This document shows positions 17,005-25,341 of a stretch of 38,003 nucleotides of DNA, piece by piece; position 1 is the stretch's first letter, and each line of letters begins with the position of its first letter. The position numbers and the translations under genes were made by a program. A model generated the notes under the pieces. It was not told the DNA's origin, ran no database searches, and worked only from the letters and a program-made list of their open reading frames with translations. The stretch comes from Niabella sp. (lineage in GTDB: Bacteria; Bacteroidota; Bacteroidia; Chitinophagales; Chitinophagaceae), in NCBI GenBank assembly GCA_017744795.1, contig JAGIAQ010000034.1, forward strand, positions 1 to 38,003. The letters run 5' to 3'.

Positions 17005-18594
17005 TTATTTTCCTTCCCAATAAGGGTTTTGTTTAATTAACGGGTTTGCTTCCATTACCGCGGTAGACACCGGCCAGTAAATGCCTCCCTGGTCGATCAA
17101 TTTATTGAAAGCAGGATTAGTTCGTTTCAATTTATTATACCGTACCAGGTCGTACCAGCGCCAGGCTTCGCCCAGCAGTTCCCGCCTTCGTTCCATAAAC
17201 ACGGCGTCAATCAGGTCGCCATCTTTTTTTGCATCATAGCCGGCCTCCCCCCTGTTGGCCCTTCTGCCGTTTAGTATCGAAAGGGCATCTGTGGTATTGC
17301 CAATAGCGGCACAGGCTTCGGCCCTCAAAAGCGCTATCTCCTCCATGCGCGAGAACATTATATTAGAGCCAAAAACGGCAAACAGATCGGTGGTTTTACC
17401 ACTAGTAAATACTTTTATTTTGGTAAACATAGGGGTAGCCGAAAAGAAGGTGCTCGGCTCTATATATTTACCCTGTGCCACCACCCTCCTGGTACTGTCT
17501 ACCACGGATGTTTGTACGGTATCAAAACGGAAGCGCTGATCCTGCGGGTCATTAAACATTAATGTAATAGAATCGGAAGGCACATACAAATCGGGCACTG
17601 ATTTAGCAACATAGGGCGTGGCCAGCGTCCAGCTTTCTATATGACCAAAGCCGCTGGTGCCGGTTTCGCCATGGTCCCAAAACAAGGTGAAACCCAGCAG
17701 CATCCGGTTATCACTTCCCACCTGGCCCCGGCCTTTAAAAACACCATTGGAGGCCGTAATATCTGCAGTGGTTGAATAGGTTAACCGGCCCTGGCTCATG
17801 TAATCCATTACAAATTTGGCGTATACATCCACATCAGCATAGCGCCCCTGCCAGGCGGCAATATGCGCCAGCAGGCCGTAGGCGCCCAGGCGGCCAACAA
17901 TGGTAGTACTGAAGCGGCTAAAATCATAGTTGTGATAATTGCCGGACTGTATGGGATCACTGCCGCCATAATAAAAAGGCAAATAATCCATCGCGCTCAA
18001 GAGCTCTTTTTCACAAAAGCCCAACACCAGCGATTTATCCGTACGGGCCACTGTGGGGAATTGTCCTTCGTAAGAGCTGGTTAGTAAGGGCACATCGCCC
18101 CAAATGCGCACCAGCATAAAATAAGCCCAGGCCCGCAAACAACGCATATGGGCCACATCTACCAATTGCAGGGCCTGCGTATACCGCCCGTCCTTTTTCA
18201 ACACTTCCGGGGAACGCTCAATAAAGAGGTTCGCTGCATTAATTACGGCATAGAACCGCCGCCAGTCGCGCATTTCATCCAATTGCGGAAAAGGCGCGTT
18301 CAGGTTACCGTCTATTACCGCTTTTAAATCGGCGCGCTGAACGGATGCAAAATCGCCCCCGCGCAGTTCGCCCCATAATAAATAGTCGTTATTGGTGGCC
18401 ATAGTAGCGCGGAACAAGGCATATACGGCAAAAAAATTACTGTTGATATCATCCATGGTATTCCATGCCACGGCCTGCCCATAAGCATGTTCCGGCGTAA
18501 TTTCCAGTTTTTTATTACACGAAAAACTAAAAATCATCAATAAAACAATGCTTACGTTTAATGCAAGATCCTTTATTGTAAATCGCTTAATCAT
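17005..18594 (-). CDS. RagB/SusD-family nutrient-binding outer-membrane lipoprotein, proximal module
   Basis: A lipoprotein (LLMIFSFSC, then NKKLEITPE) of 529 residues with SusD traits: AHMRCLRAWAYFMLVRIWGD in the TPR-like helical core, and RRELLGEAWRWYDLVRYNK near the C-terminus, followed by IYWPVSTAV and a terminal NPYWEGK. It should sit on the extracellular face of the SusC encoded just upstream; the gap is 18 bases. It is diverged from the distal-module SusD, suggesting a different ligand or a different part of the same one. Confidence 0.93.
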   Translation of the reverse strand: MIKRFTIKDLALNVSIVLLMIFSFSCNKKLEITPEHAYGQAVAWNTMDDINSNFFAVYALFRATMATNNDYLLWGELRGGDFASVQRADLKAVIDGNLNAPFPQLDEMRDWRRFYAVINAANLFIERSPEVLKKDGRYTQALQLVDVAHMRCLRAWAYFMLVRIWGDVPLLTSSYEGQFPTVARTDKSLVLGFCEKELLSAMDYLPFYYGGSDPIQSGNYHNYDFSRFSTTIVGRLGAYGLLAHIAAWQGRYADVDVYAKFVMDYMSQGRLTYSTTADITASNGVFKGRGQVGSDNRMLLGFTLFWDHGETGTSGFGHIESWTLATPYVAKSVPDLYVPSDSITLMFNDPQDQRFRFDTVQTSVVDSTRRVVAQGKYIEPSTFFSATPMFTKIKVFTSGKTTDLFAVFGSNIMFSRMEEIALLRAEACAAIGNTTDALSILNGRRANRGEAGYDAKKDGDLIDAVFMERRRELLGEAWRWYDLVRYNKLKRTNPAFNKLIDQGGIYWPVSTAVMEANPLIKQNPYWEGK

Positions 18595-18612
18595 ACAACT
18601 ATAATTTTTTAA

Positions 18613-21540
18613 TCAAAATGAAAGCCGAGCGCCAACGATTGCCATCTTCGGTATTTTTTGTGAATAGCCCGTGTAGTTTCCCAAATAATTCACCAGCTCC
18701 GGATCACCATTCTTGAACGGTGAAATCGTAAACAGGTTGGTTCCCGAAACATATACTAAAAACTTACTGATGCCGCCCATCTTTCTTTTACCCAGCACAT
18801 CGTAACTGAGGCTAACGGATCGCAGTTTAACATAGGAAGCATTTTGCAAAAACAGGTCCTGGCCTGATTGGTAAGGGATTACATTACTCCAGGGATTATA
18901 CATCGGGTAGTCGGTAATAGTAAAATCTTTCTGCCAGTAGGTAATTTCTTTAACCGTATTCAAATCAGCATTACCCTCGTTGTTGACAAAATTGAGCCGG
19001 TTTGAAATTTCCTGGTTGAGGAGTTTTTGCCCGATGGCAAAATGAAACATAAAATTGAGCGCATATCTTTTATACGAAAAATCATTACTAAAGCCCCCGT
19101 TGAGCTTTGGAAGCGCGTTGCCTTTCAAAACTTTGTCCTTATCGTTAATATCGCCATCGCCGTTCACATCCCGCCATTTAGGATCGCCCGGGTTCAGCGG
19201 GCCGCCATAAAAGGTTTGCCTGCGACCGGAGGAGGTAGTGGGTATATCTGAAAGGGAATTATAAATACCTTGGTTCTCAAACACCCAGAACGCATCGGCC
19301 GGTGCGCCCACTTTTAACATGCGGTTGCCGATAATAACCGACTGCAGCCCATCCGGCAAAGCCGTTAAGGTGTTTTTATTAAAATTGAAATTCAGCGCTG
19401 AGGTCCAGTTAACTGCTTTAGATTGCACAGCTCTGAAACTGATCGTTGCATCCAGTCCCTTATTATTTATTGCCATGCCGTTTTTGTAAACGCCGGAATA
19501 GCCCAGCTCCCTTGCCGCCGGAAGCAGGATGAGCATATTTTTATTATCGTTATTATACACATCAAGGGTTATCATTAATCGTTCCTTCAAAAACCCAAGA
19601 TCAACCCCAAGGTTGGCCTTATAGGCTTTTTGCCAGTCGATGCCATAGCCGATCCAGCCCTGGGTATAGGGATGGGCGGCTACCCCGCTTCCCAGAAAAG
19701 AAGGAATGGTAGGGTCCTGCGGCCAGGTGAGCCCTGTTGTAACATATACCGGGCCCTGGCTGTATAAATCGGTATTGTAGGGTATGCCCAGCACACCATA
19801 AGAGGCCCTCACAACAAAGCTGCTCAGGACTGCACTTTTTATAAGGCCGCTTTTTTCAACATCCCATTTTATATTTCCCATGGGCTCGGTGATCCAGCGC
19901 AGGTTCGGCTGAATGAAGGAAGCCCCATCCCTGCGTATTAATGCTTCTGCTTCTAAAAAATCCTTGTAGGTATAATGCAGGCGGCCATATAAGGAGCTTT
20001 GGGCGATCTTTTGCTTATCCGTAGCCAGATAATGGTATTGAAAATTGTAAACCGGATAGCCATTATCGGGATCGTTTTTCAATGCCCGAACTTTAATATA
20101 ATCGCTGGGTGTGTTGTAACCATAGGCATAGTCATAACGCTGTACATCCGACCGGAAGGACTGCCCTGCTTCAACCTCCAGGTTCATATCTTTATTGAGG
20201 CGGCGCGGATAGCTGATGGAATTGTCCAGTTGTATGCGCTGGTTGAATCCAAAATAATTGGAAGTAAAATTGTTGCCTGACAATAAAAAGGTGGGCCAAA
20301 ATGCGTCCCGGATATTTTCATTATAAGCGATACTTAGCTGGGACACTATTTTTATTTGTTTTATCGGCGACATATTCACAGCTGCTAATGCTTTAATATC
20401 ATTGACAATATTGTTATCGATAGCCCCCGTGCCCGGTGCGGTAAATACATTGAGGTATTTTTGATAATATTGTTTGTTCGGTGGCAATGGGCTTAATAAT
20501 GATGGGGTGTAGCGTACTTCCGCCAGGCGGTCCCTTACATTTTTATCACGGTCGCGTTCCAGTCTTGACCCGGTCACCAAACTGGTAAAGGTCATCCAGG
20601 GAAAGGGTTTCAGATCACTGACGATCGAAAAGCCATAGCGATGAAATTTAGAACCATCCTGCCCCGAAGCACTGTTCGTATGGTTTAAGGAGAACCGCAC
20701 ATTGGCCCGCGGATTATTGCCCACGGCCGCACCGGCATTGATTGAGTAAACGGGCGTGGTTTTATAATAGGCGTCTGTCCAGTTGGCCGGCCCGTAATAG
20801 CTGGCATCAGTCGAGTCTTTAAGGTAAGTGGGTATGTTTAGCCTATTGGTTAAGGTACCATACTTATCGTAAAACGGTTGCCGCCAGCTATTTTCATAGG
20901 CCGCATTCACCGGTGTTACCGGCGCATTAAATGCGGCTCCGAAATACGTGTTCACAAAAATATCGTTGCGCTTTGGCCGCGGCACTTTGGAAGTAATCCA
21001 AATAGCCCCGTTCGCCGCCAGGGGGCCTAACTTGGCCAGTTCAGCGGGATCTTTTAATACTTTAATACTTTCAATATTATCTGCTTCAACAACGGAGAGC
21101 AGGTTCGTTGCCGGGCCAATGCGGTTAAAATCTGTTGGCTGAATATCAAAAACCATATTATTATCCGGCATCATAGGAATACCATCCAGGTATACGGCCG
21201 GTTGTTGGGCATATAGGTCTTTCTTTGATAAAAGCGGCGTCTGCAATCCCCGTATGTACATAAATTGTTCTGTACCCGGTTCCCCATTCGGCTCCTGCAC
21301 ATATAACCCGGCTGCATTTCCCTTGATCATTTGTTGCAGGGAAATATAGGGTTGTTGCGTAAGATGACGCACAATAACCGGGTCAATCCCCTTTTGTATT
21401 CTGGAGTTGCGGATGGCCTTCGATGCAGTATCGCTTTTAGTACTATCGCTAACCTGGGCGTTTACATCAGACACCGTTCCGGCAAGAAGCAATAACAGGC
21501 ACAAATTTCTTAGATGGCCTAAACAATTGTTTATACTCAT
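18613..21540 (-). CDS. SusC-like TonB-dependent outer-membrane transporter, proximal module; no N-terminal regulatory-like domain
   Basis: This is the first gene of the long operon. A signal peptide (LCLLLLLAGTVSDVNAQ) is followed by only about 25 residues before plug-like sequence: ISLQQMIKGNAAGLYV, MYIRGLQTPL, PAVYLDGIPMMPD, IESIKVLKDPAELAKLG. The carboxypeptidase-regulatory-like domain normally found before the plug of SusC proteins is missing, and the plug's usual 'YGxRGANGV' reads GPLAANGAIWIT. The barrel occupies the rest and ends in Phe (GARLSF). Total length is 975 residues, short for the family. Its partner SusD starts 18 bases downstream. The ATG at 21540 is firm because the signal peptide begins there. 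Confidence 0.9.
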   Translation of the reverse strand: MSINNCLGHLRNLCLLLLLAGTVSDVNAQVSDSTKSDTASKAIRNSRIQKGIDPVIVRHLTQQPYISLQQMIKGNAAGLYVQEPNGEPGTEQFMYIRGLQTPLLSKKDLYAQQPAVYLDGIPMMPDNNMVFDIQPTDFNRIGPATNLLSVVEADNIESIKVLKDPAELAKLGPLAANGAIWITSKVPRPKRNDIFVNTYFGAAFNAPVTPVNAAYENSWRQPFYDKYGTLTNRLNIPTYLKDSTDASYYGPANWTDAYYKTTPVYSINAGAAVGNNPRANVRFSLNHTNSASGQDGSKFHRYGFSIVSDLKPFPWMTFTSLVTGSRLERDRDKNVRDRLAEVRYTPSLLSPLPPNKQYYQKYLNVFTAPGTGAIDNNIVNDIKALAAVNMSPIKQIKIVSQLSIAYNENIRDAFWPTFLLSGNNFTSNYFGFNQRIQLDNSISYPRRLNKDMNLEVEAGQSFRSDVQRYDYAYGYNTPSDYIKVRALKNDPDNGYPVYNFQYHYLATDKQKIAQSSLYGRLHYTYKDFLEAEALIRRDGASFIQPNLRWITEPMGNIKWDVEKSGLIKSAVLSSFVVRASYGVLGIPYNTDLYSQGPVYVTTGLTWPQDPTIPSFLGSGVAAHPYTQGWIGYGIDWQKAYKANLGVDLGFLKERLMITLDVYNNDNKNMLILLPAARELGYSGVYKNGMAINNKGLDATISFRAVQSKAVNWTSALNFNFNKNTLTALPDGLQSVIIGNRMLKVGAPADAFWVFENQGIYNSLSDIPTTSSGRRQTFYGGPLNPGDPKWRDVNGDGDINDKDKVLKGNALPKLNGGFSNDFSYKRYALNFMFHFAIGQKLLNQEISNRLNFVNNEGNADLNTVKEITYWQKDFTITDYPMYNPWSNVIPYQSGQDLFLQNASYVKLRSVSLSYDVLGKRKMGGISKFLVYVSGTNLFTISPFKNGDPELVNYLGNYTGYSQKIPKMAIVGARLSF

Positions 21541-21873
21541 TGAGAATAATTAGGTAGTTACAAATATGTTATGCCATGTGGCAAAAGTTTCCGGGTACTA
21601 AAATCAATCGCATGTAAGTTTTTCTTAGAATTTATGAATCAATCGTTTTTATTTTCCAGTCAGCGTCCCTCTTAACCAATTTTATCAGACACATACATTA
21701 CCGGATCAGCAGCATTTTAACTGTTCAGGCCTGTAATTAAAAGGGGGTTCACACGCAAGTAAAATCTCTGTCGCACTTTTTTAGTTTATTTATAAATTAA
21801 CGGCAGCCGGCACTTTTCCAAACAAATCGTTAAAATTTTTCAGTTACAATGCTAACATATCCGGGCATAAAAC

Positions 21874-21904
21874 CAAACTTAATTTGTCTCAATTTTACAC
21901 CAAA
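21874..21904 (-). promoter_or_regulatory. Bacteroidota-type promoter for the 19-kb SusCD operon
   Basis: Read on the minus strand, TTTG at 21904-21901 is followed by 19 bases and then TAAGTTTG at 21881-21874. This is an exact match to the Bacteroidota vegetative consensus (TTTG, about 19 bases, TAnnTTTG). Transcription would begin near 21868, giving a leader of roughly 330 bases before the first SusC start codon at 21540. Confidence 0.6.
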
Positions 21905-22135
21905 TCGTCTCAATTATTCAAAATACAAATCAGTGTTACCAGGACATTAATTCATTTAATTAATTTACTATCAATACATAATGAATTAAATATTGCACTT
22001 ATTATGGCATTTTGGTTTCAGCTGCCCGTCTCATCATTTGCCTGTTATTTTTCTCCTGATATCAATTGGTCAACAAATTCATTAATGGTATGAACCAGCA
22101 TAACCGGGTATTTTTAACAGATCGTAAACATACGT

Positions 22136-22174
22136 AAAAAAAAAGCTTTTTTTCCAAAAAAAAAGGAAAAAAAA
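22136..22174 (-). terminator. Possible AT-rich terminator / homopolymer cluster
   Basis: On the plus strand the order is A9, GC, T7, CC, A9, GG, A8. Read on the minus strand, CC and GG flanks with T and A runs can form a 9-base-pair stem (22147-22155 with 22165-22173), followed by GC and nine T. It is about 275 bases beyond the stop at 22448, so it is a weak candidate terminator for that gene. It could equally be curved DNA. Confidence 0.3.
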
Positions 22175-22447
22175 CAAAAACTTAATAAACAATCGTTTGT
22201 TTTTAAAGTAAAATGTATGTTTCTGGGGTAGATGATTATCGTCACTGAGAACCTGATAATTGGCTCAAATAAGATATTGGGCAGGGAAGGCCGGTCAATT
22301 AATACTGTGAAAAAACAAACCTGTTCCATTTGGACTGCAGATCCCTGCTGTAGTCTTGTGCGTCAGTAAAGAGAAACAGCCGCTGTCCTCTGTTTGTGCT
22401 GAATCTTCCCGCCTTGCGCTGTGGATAAAAATCTAAAGAAAGATCGC

Positions 22448-25297
22448 TTACTTCACTTCTATCTTTTCTGTTTTTACGCCTACATTTCCTTCCAGATCCA
22501 TACCCTCAATCCATAGTGTGTAGGTTACAGGTTTTCCGCTGTTGGAAGATGGCAGATCGGCGGCGTAAAAACTAACATTTGCTTCACCATTGGCATTAGT
22601 GACCACCAACGGATTCCAGTAAATAGTGGAACGATAGTCGGGCAGCGAATCATTTATATAATTTGCGTTGTAACGGGGTGCATAAAAGGTTTTACCATAG
22701 GAAAAAGGTTGAGGGTATAAATAACTTTGCCCCGGAGTAGTTTTTTTAAATGGCCCGGTTCCGGAATAGGTAGTTACTTCAATATCCAAAATATCCAAAA
22801 CCATTCCCTGCGATATATTCTGAAGAATTCTGTCCATTCTACTATCGCCGGGCAGGGCTTGCTTCACTCTGCTAAGTTCACCCAAAATTCCCTGCAAACT
22901 ATTTTGCGCTTTGTTATCCTCCGGAGCATTATGATCCGGAACCTTTCTATCCTCCGACAGCGCCCTTTCGAATTCACCATACTTTCTATAGGAGGTGCGG
23001 GGATTAAACACTTCAATGCTTTTTATATCATACCCATTATATGCCCGTAAAAAGCTGAGCCTATTTTCCAGGAGTTGCTGCTTGTCTTCTCTTACAAATA
23101 ACCCCCGATCCATGTATAGGCCATCTATATAAATCATTGCTGGCCTGTTCCCAATTACAAAATTAGTTTCCAGGGCTCTTTTCAAGTTCAGTGCCCTGAT
23201 TCCAAACCCTTTTACTTTTTCTGTTAACAGATCCAAAAGATTTTTGTTGATACCGGGTTTTATCTCATCCGGGCCTACGGTTTGCATCAGCTCTCCATAA
23301 TCAAATGCGCCCTGAATACGTGTTTTCCCTTTTACAATAACATTTGGCAGAAACCCGTTTTTTTTCAGGAAAGCCTGGTCATACGTCTGGCTATTTTGCA
23401 AAGTGTTTAACAGAGCAGTATCCATACCCACCCGATTGTAATGATACGGTAATGCAAGGTTGCTTGTATTGGGTAGTGCAGCCTGTTGCAATTTTATATC
23501 CAGGCCAAACCTGCTTCCAATTTTCGACCGGGACAAGGCGATAAGTGTAATTGTGTCAAAAGCAGGAAGATCGGTAAAGGTAAATTCGCCGCTGGTGTTG
23601 CAGGTGGTATCTCTTAAAAAATGTACTTTGGGGCCGTTGCCAAGCAAAGTAAGCTTTGCATTCTTTGCACTTTTGTTAAGCATATTATTCACTTTTCCTT
23701 TCACCACAAATTCTGGTTCCGCTTCATATTTAAACGTTGCGGTGTCCCAGTCGTACCGCACAAAGCCTTGCGTAAGCATCAGGGCATCCAACGCGGCCCC
23801 CCTGTCCCCTGAAGGGGGAGCGCCCGCGCTGCTGAAATAGTAACCGGGCGTTTCAATAGTTCCTTTCAAATCAGATTGCAGCAACAGGTATGACAAGATA
23901 TTCTGATCGGCTTTGCTATCTTTCTTCACCTGGCTGTCGTCGGTTACCGCAAAAGAAAAGCTCCCCAGCACGGGTTTACCTTCTTTGTCTTTTACGGTGA
24001 TGTTTACCGGTATGCTGTCGCGCGGGTGATAACTTTGCAGCGGCGTTTGCAATTGAATATTTAGCCGATGGCTATTATTGTTTACAAAAATGGCGCGCTC
24101 GCTGAGCAGCTGCCCCTTGTCATTTTGCAAAATGAACCGCGCTACGCCGGTGGGAAAAGTGCTCTTTGGAAATCTTAATACGACCGCTTCAGACTTTACT
24201 ACAATCTTTTCCTTGTAAACGGTCGCACCTTTTGCATCAGCCTGTAAAATATATTCCTTGTTAGCAAAAGCAGTCGTGGCCTGTATTTGCAGGCGGATAG
24301 CCGTGTCGATATAATTTTGCGATACATGCAGCAGAATACCTTCCGGTTCTGGCTTTGGCAAAGCGACCTGCTGTCCGTTTTGCAAAAAAGCAGTATAAGT
24401 TTTACCCGCTTCAGGTATAAAATTAAAACTGCCCATGCCCTTGTATAGCGACTGAAAGGAAATAATCTCACCACCTGTATTATCTTTTATCACCCCTTTT
24501 ATATCATACCCCAACCCATCTTCGGCAATAGCCTTAAACCCCACTGTGTTGGGCAGGCCGGCTACCAGGTGACCGCTTTCGGGCAATAACTGCAGGTCGA
24601 TATTTTTGCCGCTGAATAACGGAATTATTTTTTTGATGTCTTTTTTGCTGCTGCCTATCCTGGCAAATACAGGACTGCCAGCTTGTTGTTTGGTTAAGGT
24701 GAAGGTTGCTTCCAGTTTTCCCTGATAATCAGTTTGCAATTTGCCTGCCTGCATTGTTCTGCCTGCTTCGTCCGTTATAAAAAAGCTAACCGGCCGGTTA
24801 TGTAAGGGTTCCAGGTTTTTTTCTTTGAACTGATATACAACGGAAATATCATACCCCTTATCGCTTTCCTTAACCACAGGCGGCGCGCTGGTCACCAACC
24901 AGTCGTCGGTTCTGGCGCCTCCAATGGTGAGTTGTTTTTGAAAGAACAGGCTATCGCCGAAATTCTGCATCCAGTTGGTGTAGGCGCGCAGGATATAGTT
25001 TCCCGGAGCAAAGGCCGTATCAATTGCAATATCGCCAAAGCCCGTTCCTGCAAAAGAATGGAGGGCGATCCGCTGAACTGCTTTTTTATTTTCGTCAATG
25101 AGTTCCACATATTCAATACCGCTGCGGATCACCGGCAATAGGGTAAAAGCATCCACCAGGTAGGTTTTGAACCAGATGGTATCGCCGAGTACATAATCGT
25201 TTTTATCGGTGTGCAGATAGAGTTTCTCCCGAAGGGAAGACTGGGAAAAAACATTCCCACAAATAAACAGTAGCATCAACAGGCAGCAATAGCGCAT
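22448..25297 (-). CDS. Secreted protein with macroglobulin-like domains and a TonB-receptor plug-like domain
   Basis: The product is 949 residues with a signal peptide (MRYCCLLMLLFICGNVFS) and no lipobox. Residues about 20-125 resemble the MG2 domain of alpha-2-macroglobulins (EKLYLHTDKNDYVLGDTIWF, NYILRAYTNWMQNF). Around 540-600 is a carboxypeptidase-regulatory-like fold. Around 650-750 is a plug-like segment (NLLDLLTEKVKGFGIRAL, PAMIYIDGLYMD, IKSIEVFNPRTSYRKYG) with no barrel after it. The C-terminus (FYAPRYN, RSTIYWNPLVVTN, ANVSFYAADLP) is another macroglobulin-like domain. Proteins with this layout are widespread in Bacteroidota, but their role is not established to my knowledge. A GC-rich palindromic stretch encodes residues about 493-501. 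It follows the AraC-type gene by 44 bases and is probably co-transcribed. Confidence 0.8.
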   Translation of the reverse strand: MRYCCLLMLLFICGNVFSQSSLREKLYLHTDKNDYVLGDTIWFKTYLVDAFTLLPVIRSGIEYVELIDENKKAVQRIALHSFAGTGFGDIAIDTAFAPGNYILRAYTNWMQNFGDSLFFQKQLTIGGARTDDWLVTSAPPVVKESDKGYDISVVYQFKEKNLEPLHNRPVSFFITDEAGRTMQAGKLQTDYQGKLEATFTLTKQQAGSPVFARIGSSKKDIKKIIPLFSGKNIDLQLLPESGHLVAGLPNTVGFKAIAEDGLGYDIKGVIKDNTGGEIISFQSLYKGMGSFNFIPEAGKTYTAFLQNGQQVALPKPEPEGILLHVSQNYIDTAIRLQIQATTAFANKEYILQADAKGATVYKEKIVVKSEAVVLRFPKSTFPTGVARFILQNDKGQLLSERAIFVNNNSHRLNIQLQTPLQSYHPRDSIPVNITVKDKEGKPVLGSFSFAVTDDSQVKKDSKADQNILSYLLLQSDLKGTIETPGYYFSSAGAPPSGDRGAALDALMLTQGFVRYDWDTATFKYEAEPEFVVKGKVNNMLNKSAKNAKLTLLGNGPKVHFLRDTTCNTSGEFTFTDLPAFDTITLIALSRSKIGSRFGLDIKLQQAALPNTSNLALPYHYNRVGMDTALLNTLQNSQTYDQAFLKKNGFLPNVIVKGKTRIQGAFDYGELMQTVGPDEIKPGINKNLLDLLTEKVKGFGIRALNLKRALETNFVIGNRPAMIYIDGLYMDRGLFVREDKQQLLENRLSFLRAYNGYDIKSIEVFNPRTSYRKYGEFERALSEDRKVPDHNAPEDNKAQNSLQGILGELSRVKQALPGDSRMDRILQNISQGMVLDILDIEVTTYSGTGPFKKTTPGQSYLYPQPFSYGKTFYAPRYNANYINDSLPDYRSTIYWNPLVVTNANGEANVSFYAADLPSSNSGKPVTYTLWIEGMDLEGNVGVKTEKIEVK
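23796..23821. repeat. GC-rich palindromic (REP-like) sequence inside a coding region
   Basis: The plus strand reads GCCCCCCTGTCCCCTGAAGG followed by GGGAGC. CCCCT and AGGGG form a perfect hairpin core and the C and G runs extend beyond it. Similar CCCCCTTCAGGGG sequences are frequent intergenic repeats in Bacteroidota (general recollection). Here it is in frame in the macroglobulin-like gene and encodes Ala-Pro-Pro-Ser-Gly-Asp-Arg-Gly-Ala, a low-complexity loop unlike its surroundings. Confidence 0.5.
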
Positions 25298-25341
25298 GGT
25301 TAAACAGGTTATTTAAAATTAATGATTTTAATCTAACCGCT

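Larger units (their letters stand above)
21541..22447. other. Long AT-rich intergenic region upstream of the SusCD operon
   Basis: No convincing gene lies in these 907 bases; short open frames at 21884-22093 (plus) and 22114-22329 (minus) have low-complexity products and no family features. The part from 21541 to about 21868 would be the leader of the operon, with a 12-base palindrome TGCCATGTGGCA at 21572-21583. The part from 22136 to 22202 holds long A and T runs and an AT-rich hairpin. Confidence 0.5.

Noticed and set aside
21541-21868. Riboswitch in the long leader of the SusCD operon
   Set aside because: I found only a short palindrome and no known riboswitch core, so I list it as a leader only.
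21884-22329. Two short open frames in the gap before the SusCD operon
   Set aside because: Low-complexity, AT-driven products; one crosses the homopolymer runs and the other overlaps the promoter. No start context or family features.
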